Source of the DNA: an uncultured bacterium
GTDB taxonomy: Bacteria; Planctomycetota; JAJSAM01; JAJVHW01
Assembly: GCA_937996235.1 (NCBI GenBank)
Contig: CALKVK010000009.1
Location: forward strand, 372,001-436,000
Direction: 5' to 3'
DNA length: 64,000 nt
Shown here piece after piece: positions 28,426-36,810 of the stretch (within the stretch, counting starts at the first letter, position 1; the number at the start of each line of letters is the position of its first letter). Under the pieces are notes generated by a model. The model searched no databases. It saw only the letters and a program-made list of their open reading frames with translations, and had not been told where the DNA came from. Both the position numbers and the translations under genes were made by a program.

Positions 28426-30540
28426 CTACCGCGTCGTGTCGTCGGTGTGCATCGTGAAGCGGAAGGCGACCGGCCGCCCGTCCTTCGCCGTGCCCGACGC
28501 CACGACCTCGCAGCACGCGGACGGCCGGACGAGGTTCCCGAGGTTGCGCATCGTGATCGTGCCGGTGGTTACGGCCGTGCTCGTCTTCGTCACCGGGTCG
28601 AACACGTAGGTGCTCGCGACGTGGTCGGTCGTCGGCAGCGTCGAGACCAGCTCGACGCCGGCCGGCCCGGAGACGTCGATCGGCGTCGCGACGCTCAACT
28701 GGAAGCCGACCTGCGGCGCGTTCGCATCGTTCACGTCCTTGAAGATCAGCGTGACGATGCGGAGCTGGCTGTCGGTCGCCGTGACGATGAAGTCCTTGAG
28801 CGGCGGGATCGCGAGGGCGACGCCGTCGATCGTGACCGACGCGGTCGTCCCGTCGCAGGGCAGCGGCGCGGGGGGGCTGCCGCTCGGGACGGGCACGCTG
28901 ATCGCGCCCACGCCGACGGGCACCTTCAGCCCGCCCACGACGATGCTCGTCACGACGACGTACACACCGGGCCGGAGCCCGCTGAACGGCACCACGGCGA
29001 CGGCCGAGTCGGCGAAGTCCGTGGACGACGCGAGCCGACGGTCCGCGACCGGGTCGAAGTCGAGCGCGTCGAAGAGCTCGACGGAGGACTCCCCGGACGC
29101 CTGCGCGGCGGCGGGGTCGCGCGCCAGCACCCAGAGCCGGCCGTCGCCCGCCGCGAGCAGCGCGACGATCGGGTCGGTGAACGGGTTGCCGGTGAACGCG
29201 AGCCCCTCGGGTGCGCCGGGGTGCAGTGCTCGGCCGAGCCCGCTGCCGACGTGCGTGACCGGGAGGCCCTGCCGGGCGATCGCGCGGGACGTCCGCAGCA
29301 CGAGCTGGCCGACCGACGCCTGCCGCCGCGCAGCCGTGCGCTCGAGGCTGGTGTCGAGGGCGTCCGACGCGGTGCGGCCGCCCGCACCGGACTCGCGTGC
29401 CGCAGCGGCGGGATCGGCCGCGGCGGCCGCTCGGAGTTCGGCGTGCCAGGCGTTGGCGATGGCCTGATCCCGTGCGTACGCGCCCTCCCAGAAGCCGAAC
29501 AGGAGGTCCACGAGCAAGGTGGTCGCCTGCTCCGGGCTCAGCGTGCCGCGCCGCAGCGGCTTCTCGAGCTGCCGGAGTTCCGCGCGGAACGCCGCGCTGT
29601 CGCGGGCGGTGTCCCGGGCGAAGAGGTGCCCGAGGACCGCGGCCTCGTTGTGGAGGCCGGCGCGGGTCGCCGACGCTCCGGCGGGCGGACACTCGGGGAC
29701 GGTGACCACCGCGGACTCGCGCGGGAAGTGCACCCCGTCGGCGACGACCCCCGCGTAGACGAGGTAGTTCCCGGGCGCGAGCCCCGTGAACTCGAAGACC
29801 TGCGGGCCCGGCGACGCGAAGTCCGCGGCGCTCGTGAGCTCGCGCTGCTCGGCGGCGGTCTCGCCCTCGAGCGCGACGAACGACGCGCCGGATGCGTCGC
29901 CCGCCGCCGGGTCGGACATCCGCACGACGATGCGGCCGTCGCACGTGCCGGTCAGCGCGAGCAGCGAGGAACGCGGGAACGCGGCCGGCGAGGCGGCCGC
30001 TGTCGGGTGCAGCGGCGTGTTCGTCCCCGGGATGACCAGGGAGACGGGCTCGCCCGTCTTGTCGAACGCCCTCCCGGCCCGTGCGAACGAGGACGCGATC
30101 GACGCGTCCACGCGCGCGTCGACGCGGAGTTGCACGGCGTGGAGCTTGTCCGCGGGCGTGCCGAGCCCCGCGCCGGCCGCGAGCGCGGCGCCCGCCGGGT
30201 CCGTCGCGGCCGTCTCGCCGATCCGGTCGTGGAGCTCGAGCGCGGTCTCCTTCAGACGGTTCGAGAGGGTGTCGCGCGTCCGGGCCGCCGCGTCTGCGAC
30301 CCGCCCGGCCGCGGTCGAGGAGTCCGCGGCGCCGGAGCGCAGATCACGAGTCGCGTCGGAGGCCTCGGCCCGAGGGGCGGCGGCGAGCGGGGCGGACTCG
30401 TCCGCGAGTATCCGGCTGAGCAGGAGTGAGAACTTCGCCAGCTCGAACGGCAGGCTCGGGTCGTCCTTCCCGCCCGCCGCTGCGGCCAGCGCCGCGCCGA
30501 GGACCGTCCCCACCGCCGCCAGCCTGCGCACATGCCGCAT
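28426..30540 (-). CDS. secreted protein with repeated beta-sandwich-like modules, unknown
   Basis: The 704-residue protein has a signal peptide (MRHVRRL, hydrophobic to about residue 21) and a long Ala-rich helical first third. Two related modules follow. Each starts near a TGxCDG or TGNPF-like turn, includes a phrase like VFEFTGLAPGNYLVYAGVVADG or VVPFSGLRPGVYVVVTSIVVGG, and reads like a prealbumin/carboxypeptidase-regulatory beta-sandwich. A beta-rich C-terminus contains paired Cys (SACCEV). It is probably exported. The start is fixed by GAGGAGG 7-8 nt upstream. It is divergent from the kinase-FGE gene, 168 nt away, suggesting shared control. No enzyme motif is seen. Confidence 0.75.
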   Translation of the reverse strand: MRHVRRLAAVGTVLGAALAAAAGGKDDPSLPFELAKFSLLLSRILADESAPLAAAPRAEASDATRDLRSGAADSSTAAGRVADAAARTRDTLSNRLKETALELHDRIGETAATDPAGAALAAGAGLGTPADKLHAVQLRVDARVDASIASSFARAGRAFDKTGEPVSLVIPGTNTPLHPTAAASPAAFPRSSLLALTGTCDGRIVVRMSDPAAGDASGASFVALEGETAAEQRELTSAADFASPGPQVFEFTGLAPGNYLVYAGVVADGVHFPRESAVVTVPECPPAGASATRAGLHNEAAVLGHLFARDTARDSAAFRAELRQLEKPLRRGTLSPEQATTLLVDLLFGFWEGAYARDQAIANAWHAELRAAAAADPAAAARESGAGGRTASDALDTSLERTAARRQASVGQLVLRTSRAIARQGLPVTHVGSGLGRALHPGAPEGLAFTGNPFTDPIVALLAAGDGRLWVLARDPAAAQASGESSVELFDALDFDPVADRRLASSTDFADSAVAVVPFSGLRPGVYVVVTSIVVGGLKVPVGVGAISVPVPSGSPPAPLPCDGTTASVTIDGVALAIPPLKDFIVTATDSQLRIVTLIFKDVNDANAPQVGFQLSVATPIDVSGPAGVELVSTLPTTDHVASTYVFDPVTKTSTAVTTGTITMRNLGNLVRPSACCEVVASGTAKDGRPVAFRFTMHTDDTTR

Positions 30541-30674
30541 CGTCCGCCTCCTCGCTGTGGCCGGAGCCACCCGTGCCGCGGCTCCGCGAGCCTCCCGGCA
30601 CCTGTGGGAACCGGATCCGCGCCGCGCTGTCACAGGCGGCGGCGAGGGCACGCGCGCCGGCCGCGGGCGCGGCG

Positions 30675-30680
30675 TATCCT
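30675..30680 (+). promoter_or_regulatory. TATCCT -10-like element, kinase-FGE gene
   Basis: TATCCT lies 28 nt before the GTG start at 30709. The leader between contains GGAAGGAG, a Shine-Dalgarno-like stretch. Confidence 0.35.
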
Positions 30681-30708
30681 CCGCGACCCGGAAGGAGCGC
30701 GTGCGCCG

Positions 30709-33700
30709 GTGAGCCGTTCGGAGACCCGCGACGAGGCCGTCTACGACGAGTACCTGGCTGCGTGCGCCGCCGGGCGCACGGAGGATCCCGCGGCCGTCCT
30801 CGCGCGGCACCCCGAGCTCGGCGCCGAGGTGCGGACCCGGATCGAGGAGCTGTGGCGGATCGGGGCCCGCCACGCAGGCGGCGTCGGGAACCCGCCCGAC
30901 CGACTCGGCGGGTACCGGCTCGTCGAGCGCCTCGACGCGGGCGGGATGGGGACCGTCCACCGGGCGGTGCGGGAGGCGGACGGCGCGGAGGTCGCCGTCA
31001 AGGTGCTGCGTCCGGAGCTCGCCGCGTCGGCGACCGCGCTCGAGCGGCTGCGGCGCGAGGCGCTCGCGCTTGCGCGCGTCCGCCACCCCAACGTCGTCCG
31101 GGTCCTCGAGTTCGGCCAGGAGGGGCCGACGCCGTTCCTGGTCCTCGAGCTCGTCCCGGGGCGCGGGCTCGAGCGGATCGTGGCCGACGCGGCGGCGCGC
31201 GGCGAGCTGCTGCCGGCGGACCGCGTCGTGCGCTGGGGCGCCGCGCTCGCGAACGGCCTCGCGGCGGCGCACGCGCAGGGCGTCGTCCACCGTGACGTCA
31301 AGCCCTCGAACGTCCACGTGCGGCCCGACGACGCGCCGATGCTCCTCGACTTCGGGATCGCGCAGGTGCCCGAGCGGACGCCGGGGGCCCTCACGACCAC
31401 GTTCGCCGGGTCGCCGTTCTACGCCGCGCCGGAGCAGCTCACCGGGGCGTCCGTGGACGGGCGGACCGACGTGTACGGACTCTCCGCGACGCTCTATCAG
31501 TGCCTCACGGGGCGCGTGCCGTTCGCGTCCGACCGTTTCGAGGAGGTGCTGCACCGCACGCTGACGGAGGAGCCGGTGCCGGTGCGGCGGCTGGCGCCGC
31601 ACGTCCCGCGCGACGTCGAGACGATCGTCCTCGCCGGCCTGGAGAAGGACCCCGCGCGCCGGCCCCCGACGGCGGCCGCCCTCGCCGAGGACCTGCGGCG
31701 CGCGCTCGCCGGGCGTCCGGTGCGGTGCGCGCGGCCGGGGGTCGGGCGGAGGCTCGTGCGCACGGCGCGGCGGCGCCCCGCCGCGGCCGCCGTCGCGGGC
31801 CTGGTCGTCGTCGCGGCGCTCGGGAGCGCAATCTCGTACGCCGCGGTGCGCGCCGCGGAGCGGTCGCGGGTCCGCGACGAGGCCCATCGCACCCTGCGCG
31901 AGGCGGTGGACCGCACGCGCGCGTACGCCGCCGACGCCGGACGCGAGGCGTCCCTGGTCCTCGCGGTGAGCGACTCGGAAGCGCGGATGCTGGAGCGGTG
32001 GTACCCCGAGGAGGACTTCGCGCGCCTCGACGCGCAGGTCTCCGAGCTCGAGCGCGTGCGGCGCGAGCGTGAGGAGGCGTTCCTCGAGATTCTGAACTCC
32101 CTCGAACGCGCGGAGCGCCTGGCCCCGGACCTCGCCGGGCTCGCGCGCGCCCGGGCCGAGATCCACCTGGTCCGCTGGCGCGAGGCGGCCGCGGCGCAGG
32201 ACGACGTCGCCGCGGCGCTCCACCGGGACCGGATCGAGCGCGCGGACCCCGGCGGGCCCGCGGCGCGCGAAGTGACGGCGAGCGCGGCGCTGTCGGTCGT
32301 GCCCGACCCGGCGGACGCCGAGGTCCACCTGTTCCGCTGCGTCCTGCGCGCGGCGCTCGTGCCCGGCGGCGGCCGGCGCGTGGTCCCCGTCCCGTGGCGC
32401 GGACCGCACGCGGGACTGCCGCCCGCGCCGTGGGCGCTGCGCGTGGTCCGCGGCGCGGGCGATGTCCCGGAGGGGGCGCACGTCCTCCGTGTGAACGGGC
32501 ACGAGATCGAGTCCTGTGTGCTCGTCGAGCCGTCGGCGCCGCCGCTCGGCGCGGGCGCCCGGCTCGTCTCGATCGCGGGCGCGCCCGTGCGCGACGTCGC
32601 CGCTGCGGCGAGCCTCGGCTGCGAGGGCGATGAGCGCGAGTTCGTGTTCGAGCGCGACGGCAGCCGCAGCGCGGTCCGCGCGCGCTCCCTCGCCGGCGCC
32701 GGGGCGACGCCTGTGTCCCCCGTCGAGGCTGCGACGCGGGGCGGGACCCGCGTGTCGGTCTGGACGGCTGGGACGCTGCGCGAGACGACCCTCCCCGAGG
32801 GCCTCGCGGTCCGCGCCACGGCGGCGCCGCTGCTCGAGGGACCGAGCTCGCTCGTCGCGCCGGTGGAGCGCGACGCCCTCCGGCTCCCCCCAGGGGAGTA
32901 CGTGGTCCTCCTGCGTCGGCCCGGGCACGTGGACGTGCGCGTGCCGGTGCCCCTCGGGGCCGGCGCGTCCGCGACGGTGCGCGTCCGTCTCCCTCCCGCC
33001 GCCGAGCGCCCGCCGGGCTGCGTCCTCGTGCAGGGCTCCCACTGGGAGCGCGGGGAGGGCTGGATCCAGGAGCGGGAGGTCACCGCGGGCGAATACCTCG
33101 AGTTCCTGAACGACGAGGCGACGCTCGCGGAGATCGCCGCCTCGGCCGCCGCGCTGCGCGTCCCGCGGCACGAGGTGGACCCGCCGCTCTGGCCCCGCGG
33201 CGCGGACGGACGCTTCCGCCTGCCCGCGGGCACCCGCCCGGACCATCCGGTCCTCGGCGTGTCGTTCGAGGACGCCGCCGCGTACGCCGCCTGGCGGTCG
33301 GCGCGCTCGATCGCCGCGGGCGAACCGTGGCGGTGGCGCCTGCCCCACGGCGACGAGTGGGCGACGGCGGGCGGTGCGCTTCTCGGCCGCCGCTTCCCTT
33401 TCGGTCCGGTGTTCCGCCCGCACTGGGTGAGTTCCTGCCACGCGCAGCCGTACCCGGCGCCGGTCCCCGTCCTCTCGCACCCTGTCGACGAGTCGCCGTT
33501 CGGCGTCTTCGACCTATGCGGGAGCGCGCTGGAGTGGTGCTCGGACTGGTTCGACGAGCCCCGCGGGCTGCGCCGCCTCCGCGGCGGCTCGTGGGCGCAG
33601 GGACGACCGGAGGCGCTCGAGGTGTGGTCGCCCCACGGCGCGCGCCCCGACCGCGCGGACCGCGAGTTCGGGTTCCGGCTCGTCGCCGAACGCGCCGGCG

Positions 33701-33717
33701 CGGAGAGCGTCCGGTGA
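30709..33717 (+). CDS. Ser/Thr kinase fused to a formylglycine-generating-enzyme-like domain
   Basis: The 1002-residue protein starts with a ~60-residue leader, then a Hanks-type kinase: DAGGMG loop, VAVKVL Lys, HRDVKPSN, and DFG in MLLDFGIAQ. A basic stretch and a single membrane helix (about 362-384) follow. The outside part has a coiled-coil-like region, a middle region suggestive of a PDZ-like fold (INGHEIESC-type segment), and a C-terminal FGE/SUMF1-type domain (WIQEREVTAGEYLEFLN, HPVLGVSFEDAAAYAAW, WRLPHGDEWA, GVFDLCGSALEWC, RRLRGGSW). Such fusions are characteristic of Planctomycetota. The FGE-like domain is probably a ligand or protein-binding sensor; enzymatic activity is unproven. 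The stop overlaps the sigma gene as GTGA. Confidence 0.9.
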   Translation: MSRSETRDEAVYDEYLAACAAGRTEDPAAVLARHPELGAEVRTRIEELWRIGARHAGGVGNPPDRLGGYRLVERLDAGGMGTVHRAVREADGAEVAVKVLRPELAASATALERLRREALALARVRHPNVVRVLEFGQEGPTPFLVLELVPGRGLERIVADAAARGELLPADRVVRWGAALANGLAAAHAQGVVHRDVKPSNVHVRPDDAPMLLDFGIAQVPERTPGALTTTFAGSPFYAAPEQLTGASVDGRTDVYGLSATLYQCLTGRVPFASDRFEEVLHRTLTEEPVPVRRLAPHVPRDVETIVLAGLEKDPARRPPTAAALAEDLRRALAGRPVRCARPGVGRRLVRTARRRPAAAAVAGLVVVAALGSAISYAAVRAAERSRVRDEAHRTLREAVDRTRAYAADAGREASLVLAVSDSEARMLERWYPEEDFARLDAQVSELERVRREREEAFLEILNSLERAERLAPDLAGLARARAEIHLVRWREAAAAQDDVAAALHRDRIERADPGGPAAREVTASAALSVVPDPADAEVHLFRCVLRAALVPGGGRRVVPVPWRGPHAGLPPAPWALRVVRGAGDVPEGAHVLRVNGHEIESCVLVEPSAPPLGAGARLVSIAGAPVRDVAAAASLGCEGDEREFVFERDGSRSAVRARSLAGAGATPVSPVEAATRGGTRVSVWTAGTLRETTLPEGLAVRATAAPLLEGPSSLVAPVERDALRLPPGEYVVLLRRPGHVDVRVPVPLGAGASATVRVRLPPAAERPPGCVLVQGSHWERGEGWIQEREVTAGEYLEFLNDEATLAEIAASAAALRVPRHEVDPPLWPRGADGRFRLPAGTRPDHPVLGVSFEDAAAYAAWRSARSIAAGEPWRWRLPHGDEWATAGGALLGRRFPFGPVFRPHWVSSCHAQPYPAPVPVLSHPVDESPFGVFDLCGSALEWCSDWFDEPRGLRRLRGGSWAQGRPEALEVWSPHGARPDRADREFGFRLVAERAGAESVR

Positions 33718-34277
33718 GCGGCGGCGGGGTCGAGCAGTTCCTCGCGGACGCGCAGGCGAACGTCGCGCGCTACGTGCGCCGCCGCGGCGGGCGGCTCCTC
33801 GCGAAGGAGGGTGCGGACGATCTCGCGCAGTCGATCCTCGCGCGGGCGCTCGAGCGCGGCAGGGGCTGCGTCTTCCCGAACCGCGCGGCGTTCCTCGAGT
33901 GGCTCTACCGCGTGGCGGCCACCCACCTCGCCGACCGGCACGCGTACTGGGCGGCGCTCCGACGCGAGCCGCAGCGCCTGCGGCGGATCACCTGCGACGG
34001 CTCGCCGGACGCGGGCGCCGTGCGCGAGCCGGCATCCGACGCGACGGGTCCCGGGACCCGCGCCGGACGCGCGGAGTCCGCGCGGCGTGCCGAGCGTGCG
34101 CTCGGACTGCTGCTCCCGCGCGACCGCGCGTTCGTGGAGTGGACGGTGGCCGACATTCCCCTGGAGGAGCAGGCGAGCCGCCTCGGGATCTCCTACACCG
34201 CGGCACGCCAGGCGCGGAGCCGCGCGCTCGCCCGGCTGCGCAGCGTGTTCGCAGCGCTCGAGGGGCTCGGCGACTGA
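33714..34277 (+). CDS. ECF-type RNA polymerase sigma factor
   Basis: The 187-residue protein has a region-2-like helical part (GADDLAQSILARALERG, then RAAFLEWLYRVAATHLADRHAYW) and a region-4 helix-turn-helix (LEEQASRLGISYTAARQARSRALARLR). No anti-sigma factor follows. Instead it is translationally coupled (GTGA) to the membrane kinase. This recalls planctomycetal ECF groups linked to Ser/Thr kinases, where phosphorylation may replace an anti-sigma. It is followed directly by a strong hairpin. Confidence 0.88.
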   Translation: MSGGGVEQFLADAQANVARYVRRRGGRLLAKEGADDLAQSILARALERGRGCVFPNRAAFLEWLYRVAATHLADRHAYWAALRREPQRLRRITCDGSPDAGAVREPASDATGPGTRAGRAESARRAERALGLLLPRDRAFVEWTVADIPLEEQASRLGISYTAARQARSRALARLRSVFAALEGLGD

Positions 34278-34278
34278 G

Positions 34279-34328
34279 GGCGGTGGCTGCGGGGCGCGAC
34301 GGCGTCGCCCGTCGCGCCCTGCACCGCC
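34279..34328 (+). terminator. strong composite hairpin, terminator-like
   Basis: A perfect 11-bp stem GGGCGCGACGG/CCGTCGCGCCC (34292-34302 with 34309-34319) has a 6-nt loop. It is enclosed by a second 7-bp stem GGCGGTG/CACCGCC (34279-34285 with 34322-34328). It begins 2 nt after the sigma-factor stop. Confidence 0.7.
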
Positions 34329-34503
34329 ACCCTGCGCCGACGCCCTGCGCGTCGCCCGCCGCGGCACGCGGGCGTCGGTGCCGGGGCGCGGCCGCATTGC
34401 GGGGTCGTCGACCGGGCGCTAGAACCTCACGCAGCGGGCCGGCGCCGGCCCGCGCGCGCAGGCGGCGCGCGTCGCGGTGCGGGCACCGCGACCCTGCGAG
34501 CGA

Positions 34504-34558
34504 CCCATCGCCGTCCGCGCATCGGGCGCCGACGATACCGCCCCCGCCGCGGATCGCG
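34504..34558. repeat. exact 55-bp direct repeat, right copy
   Basis: Identical to 28294-28348. Here the copied start codon (minus strand) and TATCGT element no longer lead into the original gene; the frame continues into unrelated sequence. This copy therefore looks like a duplicated promoter/5' end fragment. Confidence 0.95.
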
Positions 34559-34600
34559 CGTTCCCGGCCGCGCGCAGGGCGTGTGTGTCGCGGAGGTCCG
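34549..34600. repeat. 52-nt repeat, copy 1
   Basis: 45 of 52 positions match 36444-36495 in a hand alignment; the central run TCCCGGCCGCGCGCAGGGCG is identical. Weaker similarity continues downstream (GCACACGTC, then CGTCCGC). It lies upstream of the secreted propeller protein gene. Confidence 0.7.
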
Positions 34601-34761
34601 CCGGTGGCTGGTCCGTCGCACACGGTGCGAACGCCGCCGAGCCCGTCGCACACGTCGCGTCCGCCGCGGCGTCGGCCGTCCGGACGTCGGGGGTTCACGG
34701 CCACCGGATCGTCGGTAGCATCGCTGCCGCAGCAGGGACAACGGTCGGCGAGGTGCGCACG

Positions 34762-36417
34762 ATGCGGCGGACGAGCGGAACGAGCGGGATGGTCGGACGG
34801 TGCGCGCGGGTGCTCCTCGCGATCGTCGTGCTGACGGCGAGTGCGTGGGCCGCGCCCGCGGTGGGCGTCACGGGCTACCTCGACGCGTTCGCGCAGGCGG
34901 TGACGACGCGGCGGGCGGACGCGGAGGAGCTCGGGACGAAGCAGGGTCGGCGCGACGCGAAGGCGTTCGGCAAGATCGAGAAGAAGCTCGCCGGGAAGCG
35001 CGTCGCCGACGGAGTCGCATTCGAGATCAAGGCCGCGAAGGCCGGCGCCGTCGTGCTCGAGAAGCAGCTCTCCGGCGAGAGCGCGCTGCTCGAGTTGCTC
35101 GACGCCGCCGCGGACGGCTACCAGCAGGACATCGAAGCGGCGCGTGACGCCTTCGCGCAGGAGAACGGCCTCGGCACCGGCAAGACTCCCCCGCCCGCCA
35201 AACTCCTCCAGAAAGCGAACGCGGCGCTCGCGAAGGCGGGGGCCGCGCAGGTGCGGTCGAAGCGACTCGCGGCGCTGGCGAAGGCAGCGAAGCTGCTGCC
35301 GAACGTCACGCCCGGGGGCGGTGGAGGCGGCGGCGGTCCGGTCCCCACGGGGCGAGGGTTCCCGGCGGCGGTCGCCGTCGACTCGAGCAGCAGGTACCTC
35401 TACGTGGCGGAGCGCGGAGGGCTCGAGCCGGGCGATGTCGGGGGCGTCCGGCAGATGTCGTTCGACGCGGCGGGCCACCTGACCGATCTCTCGCCGGCCC
35501 GCGTCGCGGCCGGCGCGACGCCCTGGGACATCGCGGCACACCCGTCCAAGGGCTTCGTCTACGTAGCGAACTTCGCGGACAAGTCGATCTCGCAGTTCGC
35601 GATCGGGCCGGGCGGCAGACTCGTGCCGCTGTCGCCGGCGTCCGTCCCCGTCGAGTCGGGCGCAGGCCCGCAGTTCGTCGAGGTGACGCCCGAGGGCGAC
35701 GTGCTCGTGATCACGTCGAACTCCGTGAGCCCCTCCGGGACCGTCGTGGCCACGCACCAGATCGCAGCGGACGGGACGCTCGGACCGCAGGTGGGCGCCG
35801 CGTTCGGTCCCCCGGACCCGGCAGGACTCGCCGTGACGCCGTACCTCGACGACGAGTTCGCGCGGTGGGCGCTCGTGCCCACGCGCTTCCGGTCGGGCAC
35901 GGCAGCGCTCGATCCCGGCGTGCGCAAGTTCGGGATCTCGCTCGGCGGCACGGTGGACCCACCGCTCCGTGCGAACGCGGACGTGCTGGCGGCGGAGCTG
36001 AACGTGCAGGGCGACCAGCTCCACGTCGCGTCGCCGGTCTTCGAGCAGGGGCTGAAGCACGGCGTGGTCACGTTCAACGTGCAGCCGGGCATGCCCGGGA
36101 TCCTGCAGATCGGCCAGCCGCTCGTGCTCGGGACGCCGTCCACGCTCGGGCGCGCATACATCGCGCGCGCGGGCAACACGCCGTGGATCTACTACGGCGA
36201 TCCGGAGGCCGGCGTGATCCACTCGCTCGTGGCGCAGTCCGACCTGAGCGTCACCCTGCGGACGTCGGCCACCGTTCCCGCCCCGGGCATCTACGCACTC
36301 GAGTGCAACCAGGCCGGCACGCTGCTCTTCGCGGTCAATGCCGGCGGCTCCGGCGCGGCGACGAACCTCGTCACGGTCTACCAGGTCGGCAGCGACGGGT
36401 CGTTGACGGCTCCGTAG
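34762..36417 (+). CDS. secreted beta-propeller-like protein with helical N-terminal domain
   Basis: The 551-residue protein has a signal peptide (MVGRCARVLLAIVVLTASAWA region) and a Lys/Ala-rich helical domain (about 45-185). A Gly-rich linker (GGGGGGGG) follows. The C-terminal ~350 residues carry repeating phrases such as AVDSSSRYLYVAERGG, AAHPSKGFVYVANFADKSI and AGTLLFAVN, the pattern of YncE/lactonase-type beta-propellers. The role is unknown. I chose ATG 34762; the ATG at 34789 is also possible. The helical domain resembles that of the gene at 36811 in size and composition, which suggests duplication. Confidence 0.75.
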   Translation: MRRTSGTSGMVGRCARVLLAIVVLTASAWAAPAVGVTGYLDAFAQAVTTRRADAEELGTKQGRRDAKAFGKIEKKLAGKRVADGVAFEIKAAKAGAVVLEKQLSGESALLELLDAAADGYQQDIEAARDAFAQENGLGTGKTPPPAKLLQKANAALAKAGAAQVRSKRLAALAKAAKLLPNVTPGGGGGGGGPVPTGRGFPAAVAVDSSSRYLYVAERGGLEPGDVGGVRQMSFDAAGHLTDLSPARVAAGATPWDIAAHPSKGFVYVANFADKSISQFAIGPGGRLVPLSPASVPVESGAGPQFVEVTPEGDVLVITSNSVSPSGTVVATHQIAADGTLGPQVGAAFGPPDPAGLAVTPYLDDEFARWALVPTRFRSGTAALDPGVRKFGISLGGTVDPPLRANADVLAAELNVQGDQLHVASPVFEQGLKHGVVTFNVQPGMPGILQIGQPLVLGTPSTLGRAYIARAGNTPWIYYGDPEAGVIHSLVAQSDLSVTLRTSATVPAPGIYALECNQAGTLLFAVNAGGSGAATNLVTVYQVGSDGSLTAP

Positions 36418-36810
36418 GCGGCCGGCAGTACGCGCTCCTCACCGCGGAGCGCGTGATCCCGGCCGCGCGCAGGGCGTTCGTGGCGCGGCGGTCCGTGACA
36501 CACCGAGAGACGCACACGTCCACGTCCGCGACGCCGCGAGATTCGTGGTCCGGTTCGGCGCCGGGTCGCGCCCCACGTCCAGGGTGACGGTTCGCGCACC
36601 GGGTCGCCACGACCTCCGGCCGGGTGTGCGGGCTCGTGCGCGTTGCGGCGGCGCGGAGCGGGCGGTACAACCTGCCGCTGCGGGCCGGGTCCGGCACGCG
36701 CACGCAGGCGGTCGCCGCTGACGCGAGAACACGGCGACGCGGCGCCGCAGGCTGTGCGAGCGATGCAGTGTGTCTGCGCACCGGCGGGCGTGCCGGGCCG
36801 GAGGTGTGCG
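36418..36810. other. intergenic region with repeat copy 2
   Basis: No gene is seen in these ~390 nt. The 52-nt repeat copy (36444-36495) starts 27 nt after the propeller gene stop. GGAGGTG near the end is the Shine-Dalgarno of the next gene. Confidence 0.55.
36444..36495. repeat. 52-nt repeat, copy 2
   Basis: Partner of 34549-34600 (45 of 52 positions identical by hand), in the same orientation. It also lies upstream of a secreted-protein gene with a helical N-terminal domain. Confidence 0.7.

Larger units (their letters stand above)
34329..34761. other. intergenic region carrying repeat copies
   Basis: No gene is seen in these ~430 nt. They contain the right copy of the 55-bp repeat, an overlapping 52-nt element shared with 36444-36495, and the upstream region of the propeller-protein gene, including a -10-like TAGCAT near 34715. 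Confidence 0.55.
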
